Below are positions 57,976 through 64,000 of a stretch of DNA of 64,000 nucleotides, one piece after another. The DNA lies in the NCBI GenBank assembly GCA_964348665.1, contig CAYGDP010000003.1, positions 1-64,000 of the forward strand. The letters run 5' to 3'. Made by a program: the position numbers and the translations under genes. This DNA is from CAYGDP01 sp964348665 (lineage in GTDB: Bacteria; Verrucomicrobiota; Verrucomicrobiia; Palsa-1439; CAYGDP01). Every line of letters begins with the position of its first letter. Positions within the stretch are counted from its first letter, which is position 1. Under the pieces are notes generated by a model. The model was not told the origin of the DNA, made no database searches, and saw nothing but the letters and a program-made list of their open reading frames with translations.

Positions 57976-58942
57976 AACTGCTCGCCTTACGCAGCCGATC
58001 CATGATGGCAACCCCAAGACCATGCTCGGGAACGGATTCAGCAACGATCAAATCCAATTCCGCTTCATCCAGCCGGCGCAACGCGGCAAAAAGATTGGCG
58101 GCAGCTTCCCGCAGGTCACCGTCATCACTTAAAACTTCAATCAAATCAAAGCCTTCCGTTGGCTGTTGAAATGCGAGCAGGCCGACTCGTTGTCCATTCG
58201 AGGGTGAAAACTCGGCGACACTTGTCACCAAACGCATTGGCGTCCGGGGCGAGTAGTGTCGAGCGAGCTGCCCGGGAGATTCCAGCGCGTTTCCGTCCGC
58301 TGATTTCTCGCGGCCTACAACGGCGATTTCGTGTCCAAGAAAGTGCTGCAGCTTCTCGCGAGTGATTGGACCGGGGCGAAGAATCCGCACACCATCGTCA
58401 AACGCGACCACTGTGGATTCGATGCCGTGTTGAGTCGGACCGCCATCGAGGACGAAATCCACGCGGTCACCCAGTTCGATGCGGACGGCGTCCGCGGTGG
58501 TCGGACTGATGCGGCCAAACCGATTGGCGCTCGGCGCTGCGATGGGAATGTCTGCGGCCTCGAGTAGCGCGTGCGCGATCGGATGCGCGGGCACTCGCAC
58601 GGCAACAGTCGGCAGCCCAGCGGTGACGATGTCGGGAATGATGGGGCGCTTTGGCAGTACCAATGTGAGCGGTCCCGGCCAAAAATGGTCGGCGAGGCGT
58701 TGCGCATCGGGCGGAATCGATTCGACATAGCGCAGCAGCCAATCCGAGTCCGCCAGATGAACGATCAGCGGATCAAACGACGGACGTTCTTTCGCTTCAA
58801 AGATGCGGGCAACAGCGGTCAGGTCAGTCGCATCCGCACCGAGTCCATAGACGGTCTCGGTGGGGAAGGCAACGAGACCACCGTCGCGCAGGAGAGAGGC
58901 GGCCCGCTGAATATCGGTGCGGGTATCTGTGTTTGGGTTCAT
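57965..58942 (-). CDS. sua5: L-threonylcarbamoyladenylate synthase (Sua5 type)
   Basis: Makes threonylcarbamoyl-AMP for the t6A modification of ANN-decoding tRNAs. The 325 aa have the YrdC domain (about 5-190; VAFPTETVYGLGADATD, KERPSFDPLIVHL, PIAAPSANRFGRISPT, LDGGPTQHGIESTVV) and a C-terminal Sua5 domain (about 225-320; SPGQLARHYSPRTPMRL in the linker). The start at 58942 is chosen because upstream codons fall in a word repeat. The last residues (ASSSSF) and stop come from a repeat element. Confidence 0.94.
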   Translation of the reverse strand: MNPNTDTRTDIQRAASLLRDGGLVAFPTETVYGLGADATDLTAVARIFEAKERPSFDPLIVHLADSDWLLRYVESIPPDAQRLADHFWPGPLTLVLPKRPIIPDIVTAGLPTVAVRVPAHPIAHALLEAADIPIAAPSANRFGRISPTTADAVRIELGDRVDFVLDGGPTQHGIESTVVAFDDGVRILRPGPITREKLQHFLGHEIAVVGREKSADGNALESPGQLARHYSPRTPMRLVTSVAEFSPSNGQRVGLLAFQQPTEGFDLIEVLSDDGDLREAAANLFAALRRLDEAELDLIVAESVPEHGLGVAIMDRLRKASSSSF

Positions 58943-58960
58943 GGGTTGCAGAACGCGATG

Positions 58961-59092
58961 GTGGAAACTCCAAACTCCAAACTCCAAACTCCAAAGAAAC
59001 TCCAAGCTTCAAATTCCAAAACTTTCCTGGAGAGTTCGCGCCTTGATGTTTGAGATTTCTCTGAAGGTTGATGCTTGGAGTTTGAAGTTTTC
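58961..59092. repeat. AAACTCC heptamer array with inverted arms
   Basis: Four perfect tandem AAACTCC heptamers (58965-58992) are followed by AAACTCC, AAGCTTC and AAATTCC variants up to about 59030. The right arm (about 59040-59092) has opposite-strand words, including GCTTGGAGTTT (59073-59083), an exact reverse complement of 58997-59007. The tract fills the gap between the M28 peptidase and sua5. Confidence 0.8.
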
Positions 59093-59093
59093 A

Positions 59094-60158
59094 TCATTCT
59101 CCTTTCGCCAACTCCGTGATGACATAATAAAGCCCCTCGGTCGCCCGCGCCAGCTTATCGTAATGAAGTTTGTCGGGCGTATCGGTCTGCTCATGATAAT
59201 GCGGATAGCGAAATGGCGCGGTGTCGCTGACCATGAACGCTTTGTAGCCTTCCGCCCAAAACGAGGCGTGGTCCGACCAGCCGACTCCCTCGATTTTTTC
59301 GAAGGTGGAGGCGCATTGGGTTGGAAAATCCGAGTTCTTGCGAAAGGCTTTCAGTCCCCGATGCATGAGGTTTCGCGATTGAAAATTGCTGACAAACCCC
59401 AGGAAGTTGCCGACATCAGGATAAAACCAGCTCAACACCGGCGGATATTTCTGGCTGCCTTTCGCATCGCTGTAGTAACCGATGGTTTCGAGCGATATCA
59501 TCGCACGAATATCATCGCCCCGGACACGGGCAGCTTTCGCGTACACACGACTTCCCTGCTCCCCCGTGGTAAAAAATGGAGGTTCTTCGTTCACGAACGC
59601 AACAAACTTGACCGTCCGCTTGTGTTTTTCGGCGGCAAAGCGCCGCGACAATTCCAACAGCGCGGCCACCCCGCTGGCATTATCGTTTGCGCCGACAGTG
59701 CCGTCCACCGAATCGTAATGTGCGCCGATGACGACAATTTGTTTCTGGAACTTTGTGCCAATTCGGACAACTTCGAGGTTGGCGCATTTCGAGTCGGCGA
59801 CATGCAAGTCCCGGTTTTGAACCTCATACTCCTGCCGGGTCACATCGTAGTTTTGGTCGCGCCAAACGCCCGTGAGATAGGCCTCGGCTTTCTTCAAGCT
59901 GCCCTTCGTGAAGACGTTCCGCTCGCCGATGTCGCCTGCCAGTTTCGTAACATGGGTGCGAAGATGCGAAGCAAGCGGCGTGAGCGTTTCCGACGACGGT
60001 TTTACTCCGGAAAACTGTATGTGAGGTCCGCGTGTCATATAAAGTCCTCCACCCCAGAGTACCGCGCCGATTCCCAGAAGCAACACCGCAATGCGCCAAG
60101 CCGAATGCTTGCTCCAGAGTGGGAGAGGACGTTTCGGCTTTGGCGTTGGATCACTCAA
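59094..60158 (-). CDS. Membrane-anchored M28-family zinc aminopeptidase
   Basis: About 354 aa with an N-terminal membrane anchor (WRIAVLLLGIGAVLWGGGLYM) and an M28 peptidase domain outside the membrane. Metal and catalytic residues are in VVIGAHYDSV, VGANDNASGVAALLEL, FVNEEPPFF (tandem Glu) and PHYHEQTDTPDKL. It probably removes N-terminal residues from peptides. The reading frame stays open to an ATG at 60227, but a promoter-like pair (60180-60208) lies in that stretch. The TTG at 60158 is therefore chosen; this is uncertain. Confidence 0.8.
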   Translation of the reverse strand: MSDPTPKPKRPLPLWSKHSAWRIAVLLLGIGAVLWGGGLYMTRGPHIQFSGVKPSSETLTPLASHLRTHVTKLAGDIGERNVFTKGSLKKAEAYLTGVWRDQNYDVTRQEYEVQNRDLHVADSKCANLEVVRIGTKFQKQIVVIGAHYDSVDGTVGANDNASGVAALLELSRRFAAEKHKRTVKFVAFVNEEPPFFTTGEQGSRVYAKAARVRGDDIRAMISLETIGYYSDAKGSQKYPPVLSWFYPDVGNFLGFVSNFQSRNLMHRGLKAFRKNSDFPTQCASTFEKIEGVGWSDHASFWAEGYKAFMVSDTAPFRYPHYHEQTDTPDKLHYDKLARATEGLYYVITELAKGE

Positions 60159-60179
60159 GATCAGCCAATCTGACGGGTA

Positions 60180-60208
60180 AATATAGAAATGGCAAGTACG
60201 CGTCACAA
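60180..60208 (-). promoter_or_regulatory. Candidate promoter of the M28 peptidase gene
   Basis: On the minus strand TTGTGA (60208-60203), a 17-bp spacer and TATATT (60185-60180) fit a sigma-70-type promoter, with transcription starting about 14 nt before the TTG codon at 60158. Confidence 0.5.
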
Positions 60209-60378
60209 AAAGAGCCGAGGATCGCACGCCGCATTTTCAATCTTCGACCCGAATCGCTTCGGGACTAGGCTTACCACGGCTGCTGCTCTCGTCACCTCTT
60301 TCTCTCGAAGAGCCATCCAGCGGTGGCGTTTGCCCATATTCAGTCGCTCAGCGGTGTCACTCGGCTCTCTTGCAAGTA

Positions 60379-60406
60379 AATATAGGACTAAACGGCAAGA
60401 TTGCAA
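60379..60406 (-). promoter_or_regulatory. Second promoter-like pair in the 273-bp gap
   Basis: On the minus strand TTGCAA (60406-60401), a 16-bp spacer and TATATT (60384-60379). The gap 60159-60431 also holds AAGAGAGCC (near 60375) facing GGCTCTT (near 60310) and a CCCGAA/TTCGGG hairpin, so a small structured transcript is possible. A 44-codon frame ending at 60203 is present, but I do not call it as a gene. Confidence 0.35.
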
Positions 60407-60431
60407 AACCATTACTGTGGCAAAGCAATGT

Positions 60432-60881
60432 TTAACTTCTTCTCAGTTTTTTTCGAAAATGAACCAGGGTCTCATACTCCTCGTAACCAAGCTTCCGATG
60501 AACCTTGCGACTAATCGCATTATCTCGGTGAGCATCAGAAGCCATCTCGCGGCATCCCCTAGCACGCGCCCATGCCTCGGCAAACTGAATCAATTCTTTC
60601 CCAATACCCCTGCGGCGCACACGGGCATCGACATAAATACCTTCGAGATAACCAACAGGACTTGTATCGCACCCGTCCGCATAAATGCGCATCCCGACCT
60701 CAACAAACCCGCACAAAGACCCATCGGTTCCTTCACAAACGAAGATGTCGGTTTGTTTTTGCTTGCTGAAAATCGCTTTTATTTCCCGTTTGCTTTCCTT
60801 GCGGGAACAGTCTGGCCATAGAGCAGTTCGCATTCTTGCCCATTCTCGAAAATCGGGTTGCCGAATACGTCGAATCCGCAT
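60432..60881 (-). CDS. GNAT acetyltransferase resembling aminoglycoside 6'-N-acetyltransferase
   Basis: A 149-aa GNAT protein with the pattern of the AAC(6')-I group: MRTALWPD near the start, FVCEGTDGSLCGFVEVGMRIYADGCDTSPVGYLEGIYVDARVRRRGIGKELIQFAEAWAR with the acetyl-CoA loop RRRGIGK, then ASDAHRDNAISRKVHRKLGYEEYE. Canonical AAC(6') has a similar SPVxYLEGxYV segment. Whether aminoglycosides are the real substrate is unknown; environmental homologues may acetylate other amines. It follows gatA by 12 nt on the same strand. The DNA is visibly more AT-rich than its neighbours, hinting at later acquisition. Confidence 0.85.
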   Translation of the reverse strand: MRIRRIRQPDFREWARMRTALWPDCSRKESKREIKAIFSKQKQTDIFVCEGTDGSLCGFVEVGMRIYADGCDTSPVGYLEGIYVDARVRRRGIGKELIQFAEAWARARGCREMASDAHRDNAISRKVHRKLGYEEYETLVHFRKKLRRS

Positions 60882-60893
60882 GGATCACCGCAT

Positions 60894-62357
60894 TTAGACC
60901 TGTGGTTTGTTACGATGCCACTCCGTTGCCTGCTCGTAGGCGAGAGCAACACGGAGGATCGTTGCTTCGTCAAAGGGTTTGCCGAGAATCTGGAGGCCAA
61001 TAGGTAGCTTGGGCGATTTTGTGAACCCACAAGGAATCGAGATACCGCAGATGCCAGCAAGGTTGCAGGAGATCGTGAAGATGTCGCTCAAGTACATTTG
61101 CAGCGGGTCTTCGGTTTTCTCGCCGATCTTGAACGCCGCCGTCGGCGCGGTTGGCGTAAGGATCGCGTCGCATTTCTGGAACGCGTCGAGAAAATCTTTC
61201 CGGATCAGGGTGCGCACCTTTTGCGCCCGCAGGTAGTAGGCGTCGTAGTAGCCGCTGCTCAAGACGTATGTGCCGAGGATGATGCGGCGCTTGACTTCCG
61301 CGCCGAAACCCTGGCCTCGCGTGCGTCCATACATCTCGATCGGGTCAGCCCCCTCCACCCGCGCGCCATAACGGACACCGTCGAATCGCGCGAGGTTGGC
61401 CGACGCTTCTGCGGTGGCGATAATATAATAGACCGCGACAGCATATTCGGTGTGCGGCAACGAAATCTCCACGATCTCCGCGCCCAGCTCGCGATATTTT
61501 GCGACCGCCGCGCGAACCGCCGCGTCGACTTCGGGGTCGATGCCCTCGATGAAATACTCTTTCGGCAACCCGAGTTTCATCCCTTTCACGCCTTTGTCGA
61601 GCGAGGCGACATAATCCGGCACTGGTTCGTTGACGCTGGTCGAATCTCGTTTGTCGTGTCCCGCGATGACGCCCAGCACAATCGCCGCGTCCCGGACGTC
61701 CTTGGCAAAATGTCCAATCTGGTCGAGCGACGAGGCGAATGCGACCAGCCCGTAGCGCGAAACGCGCCCATAACTAGGTTTGATTCCGACACAGCCGACC
61801 ATCGCTGCGGGCTGTCGAATCGAGCCGCCCGTGTCGCTGCCGAGCGCCGCGAAAGCTTCGTCCGCCGCGACCGCCGCCGCGCTCCCGCCACTGCTGCCGC
61901 CGGGAATCCGTTCCAAATCCCACGGATTCCGCGTCACTTGCACCGACGAATTTTCCGTCGAGCTGCCCATGGCGAACTCGTCCATGTTTAGCCGTCCGAA
62001 CACCACGGCGCCCGCCGCGCGCAACCGCTCGATCACGCCAGCGTCGTAGGGAGAGACATAGCCCGTTAAGATTTTGGAGCAACAACTGCACGGTTGGCCT
62101 TTGACATTGATCAAGTCCTTGATCCCAACGGGGATTCCGAGCAGCGGCAACTGGCTCCCCTCTCCCTTTGCTCTTCGGTCATCACACGCTTGCGCCTGCG
62201 CCAGCATATCCGCTTCGTCGAAATGGACGAACGCCTTGATCTTCGGGTCAACGGCGCGGATGCGCGCCAGCGTCGCCTCTGCCAGATCGCGCGCGGAGAT
62301 TTCCTTTCGTGCCAATTTTTCGCGCGCGTCGTGAATGGTCAGTTGGTTCAGTTGCAT
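60894..62357 (-). CDS. gatA: Asp-tRNA(Asn)/Glu-tRNA(Gln) amidotransferase subunit A
   Basis: The glutaminase subunit of GatCAB, which amidates mischarged Glu-tRNA(Gln) or Asp-tRNA(Asn). The 487 aa contain the amidase catalytic Lys in GIKDLINVKG, the Ser cluster in PGGSSGGSAAAVAA and the nucleophile Ser in GSDTGGSIRQPAA. The ATG at 62357 begins MQLNQLTIHDAREKL, the usual start. gatC is directly upstream; gatB is not in the window. Confidence 0.96.
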   Translation of the reverse strand: MQLNQLTIHDAREKLARKEISARDLAEATLARIRAVDPKIKAFVHFDEADMLAQAQACDDRRAKGEGSQLPLLGIPVGIKDLINVKGQPCSCCSKILTGYVSPYDAGVIERLRAAGAVVFGRLNMDEFAMGSSTENSSVQVTRNPWDLERIPGGSSGGSAAAVAADEAFAALGSDTGGSIRQPAAMVGCVGIKPSYGRVSRYGLVAFASSLDQIGHFAKDVRDAAIVLGVIAGHDKRDSTSVNEPVPDYVASLDKGVKGMKLGLPKEYFIEGIDPEVDAAVRAAVAKYRELGAEIVEISLPHTEYAVAVYYIIATAEASANLARFDGVRYGARVEGADPIEMYGRTRGQGFGAEVKRRIILGTYVLSSGYYDAYYLRAQKVRTLIRKDFLDAFQKCDAILTPTAPTAAFKIGEKTEDPLQMYLSDIFTISCNLAGICGISIPCGFTKSPKLPIGLQILGKPFDEATILRVALAYEQATEWHRNKPQV

Positions 62358-62408
62358 GGTATTAGATACTGGGCAACGGGTGCTCATTTGCCTAAATGCC
62401 CGCGTGCC

Positions 62409-62723
62409 TCATTCCACCACCTTCGGCACGATGAAAAGGTTGCCACGTTGTTTGGGCGCGTTTTTGACAGCTTCACTCTGCGGCAGCGAGGGTTTGACTT
62501 CATCGGCGCGCAAGACGTTGGATAGCGGCACGGCAAACGCCGTCGGCTCGACGCCTTCGACGTCGAGTTTTTTGAGTTGCTCGACGTGCGCCAGGATGTT
62601 GCCGAGTTGCTTGGAAAACTTTTCCATTTCGGCCTCGGTCAGTTCGAGTCGCGCGAGATGGGCAATGTGGCGGATGTCGAGGGTCGGTGACTGGCTACTG
62701 GAGTTCGGAGATTGGGTACTCAT
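62409..62723 (-). CDS. gatC: Asp-tRNA(Asn)/Glu-tRNA(Gln) amidotransferase subunit C
   Basis: A 104-aa structural subunit linking GatA and GatB. The core LDIRHIAHLARLELTEAEMEKFSKQLGNILAHVEQL and LRADEVKPSLPQSEAVKNAPKQ is typical. The first 14 residues (MSTQSPNSSSQSPT) are low-complexity and encoded by short words (AATCTCCGAACTCC), so the N-terminus may be repeat-derived or the true start may lie slightly downstream. Confidence 0.95.
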   Translation of the reverse strand: MSTQSPNSSSQSPTLDIRHIAHLARLELTEAEMEKFSKQLGNILAHVEQLKKLDVEGVEPTAFAVPLSNVLRADEVKPSLPQSEAVKNAPKQRGNLFIVPKVVE

Positions 62724-62726
62724 CGG

Positions 62727-64000
62727 TTAATAGTTGATTTGATTGAGAAGATTCAGGGTTTCGTCGTCGGACGCTGCCAGAACGTTTACGGTCCCAAGCA
62801 AGTCGTTCCGCTGTAGTTTTACATTTCGCTTATATTTTTTTGACCAGACAAGGACTCCCTCCTCGAATTCTTTGGCATCGTCGGCGTTTCCCCAGTAAGT
62901 CACCCAAATCATTCCAAGTTTTTCCGGCGCAATTTCCCAAACGGCATATCGGTCGCCATTCCATCCCGCGGCGGCTTTCGGGCCGACCAAGATTTGCATT
63001 CCCATCTCGCCGACGACATTATTGGAGAGCAGTTTCCAGCCCTTTTCCTTTGCCAAGTCGGGAAGCTGGATTTCCTTCGGCTCCTCTTTTGCAAAATACT
63101 TTTCGGGATGCAAGACCTGCTCGGTGCTGGCGGGTGGCCGTCGATAGGCGTCGTCCACAACACGCAAACTACCGTCGCCACGCATCATCAGCTCGAGGAC
63201 GAATTGCTGGCCTTGCATATACGGGAAAATGAGCGATTGCTGGAGGAACGGCGGCGCTTCGTTGAATTGTTTGGTGTCCTGCTTGAAAAACATCGCACCG
63301 ATGTCCTTGAGCGACGCTGCCACGCCGACCCGCGCCGCGTGCTGGAGATAAACCTGCCCCATCAACATCGTCGCATTGCCCTCGATGAGCGCTTGCCAGG
63401 CGCGAACGCGGTCGTCGTTGTCTTTGCGCTCCAGCTCGGCGATTGGAATGGTGAAATGTTGGTCGTCGAGCGCATGGGTAAGTTCGTGCGCCATCACCAT
63501 CCGATCGAGCCCGGTGCTCATCGCTTTGTCGCTGAACGTGACGAGATGTTTGGTCTTGGGATCGAAGAACGCGCCGACTTGCTCGCCCATCACGGTGAGC
63601 ATGCCTTTTTCAATGTCGTACCCGTCAGGCAACAGTCCGAGGAACGAGAGAGAGCGCCCGTAATCGTGAAATTCCCGCTCGGTGTATTGGGCGCGAAGTT
63701 CTTTGCGGACGAATTCCGGGAATTCGGCGACTTTCATCGTGCGATATTGGACGGGGGTTATGAATTTCAGCCCGCGCGCGGCCTCGACTTCGCGCTCGAT
63801 TTCCGCGTTGGCAGCGCGAAACTCGCGCAGTTCAGCGGCAGCGATGGCTTCGCCCAAGGCGGCTCGCAATTTCGCGTTTTGCTCATCGCCGCCGACCGGT
63901 TCGGCCAATAGCTCGCGAATGCTCGCTAAAAGTTTTTCGTCATCGCCAGAGAGCGTCTGCCCCTTGGCATCCTCGATCCGCTGCTGGAGGACAGTACGTA
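62727..64000 (-). CDS. HExxH zinc-metalloprotease-like protein (5' end beyond window)
   Basis: The frame is open to the last base of the window, so the gene is truncated at its N-terminus. The visible 424 residues start with a charged helical region, then FDPKTKHLVTFSDKAMSTGLDRMVMAHELTHALDDQHF, whose HELTH plus a later Glu in EGNATMLMGQ fit a gluzincin-type zinc site. The C-terminus has beta-rich sequence. No named family is certain; DUF-type secreted peptidases with HELTHALDDQH are the nearest pattern. It lies 3 nt upstream of gatC on the same strand. A TTG at 63908 is an internal alternative start. Confidence 0.8.
   Translation of the reverse strand, partial: RTVLQQRIEDAKGQTLSGDDEKLLASIRELLAEPVGGDEQNAKLRAALGEAIAAAELREFRAANAEIEREVEAARGLKFITPVQYRTMKVAEFPEFVRKELRAQYTEREFHDYGRSLSFLGLLPDGYDIEKGMLTVMGEQVGAFFDPKTKHLVTFSDKAMSTGLDRMVMAHELTHALDDQHFTIPIAELERKDNDDRVRAWQALIEGNATMLMGQVYLQHAARVGVAASLKDIGAMFFKQDTKQFNEAPPFLQQSLIFPYMQGQQFVLELMMRGDGSLRVVDDAYRRPPASTEQVLHPEKYFAKEEPKEIQLPDLAKEKGWKLLSNNVVGEMGMQILVGPKAAAGWNGDRYAVWEIAPEKLGMIWVTYWGNADDAKEFEEGVLVWSKKYKRNVKLQRNDLLGTVNVLAASDDETLNLLNQINY

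Noticed and set aside
58965..58995. Possible CRISPR-like tandem array
   Set aside because: Units are 7 bp with no spacers and no cas genes are present; it is a short tandem repeat.
60203..60340. 44-codon minus-strand frame after a promoter-like pair
   Set aside because: There is no ribosome site, no recognisable similarity, and it overlaps hairpins; kept only as a note on a possible transcript.

Overview
The window is 64 kb of a GC-rich, gene-dense bacterial chromosome. No plasmid, phage or insertion-sequence genes are visible. The gene content points to the PVC group, most likely Verrucomicrobiota. The evidence is two DUF1501 plus cytochrome-c-like (PSCyt1/DUF1549/DUF1553) gene pairs, a sulfatase, a Tat-exported Gfo/Idh oxidoreductase, a prepilin-like protein with an H-X9-DG type C-terminus, a PEGA-type Ser/Thr kinase, and abundant short-word intergenic repeats. 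This assignment is inferred from families, not from an rRNA gene.

Layout. 1-5.3 kb: thiD and comEC, then an L,D-transpeptidase-like protein lacking its catalytic Cys, a half-length TauE/SafE permease and an NDUFA9-like reductase. 5.3-9.1 kb: a triple-repeat membrane protein, dTDP-sugar genes (rfbB, rfbA, a 3,5-epimerase-like cupin), and a tiny membrane ORF coupled to a pseudopilin. 9.3-12.5 kb: a lipid-anchor-like hypothetical gene, ribokinase, yebC, ruvC. 12.6-18.2 kb: a sulfatase whose frame runs through a tRNA-Arg gene, an FHA protein, a Ser/Thr kinase and a Gfo/Idh protein. 18.3-32.2 kb: two DUF1501/PSCyt pairs enclosing a cupredoxin, adenylate cyclase and porin cassette, with a divergent AraC regulator. 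32.2-37.3 kb: a methyltransferase, argF, yceI and a CehA-like hydrolase. 37.4-45.8 kb: the aspartate-family operon hom-thrC-lysC-cimA followed by alaS. 45.9-52.5 kb: the riboflavin genes ribBA, ribH, ribD and ribE interleaved with nusB, a PHP hydrolase and ftsY. 52.5-60.2 kb (minus strand): an M28 peptidase, sua5, ispF, cysS, tmk, holB and an O-antigen-ligase/TPR protein. 60.4-64 kb (minus strand): an HExxH protease (cut by the window end), gatC, gatA and an AAC(6')-like acetyltransferase.

Two signals stand out. First, hom is preceded by a complete-looking transcription attenuator: a 13-codon leader with five Thr codons and one Ile codon, an anti-terminator segment directly after its stop codon, and an intrinsic terminator ending just before the hom start. 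This is the layout of the enterobacterial thr leader, here in an apparent PVC bacterium. Second, most longer intergenic gaps are filled with degenerate tandem words of 6-8 nt (AAACTCC, GTCATTCG, CACGAA, TTTAACG), often as two inverted arms. Similar word repeats sit in frame inside core genes (ftsY, cysS, alaS) and form the 3' ends of others. Several genes also have a -10 hexamer only 6-10 nt before the start codon, suggesting leaderless mRNAs.
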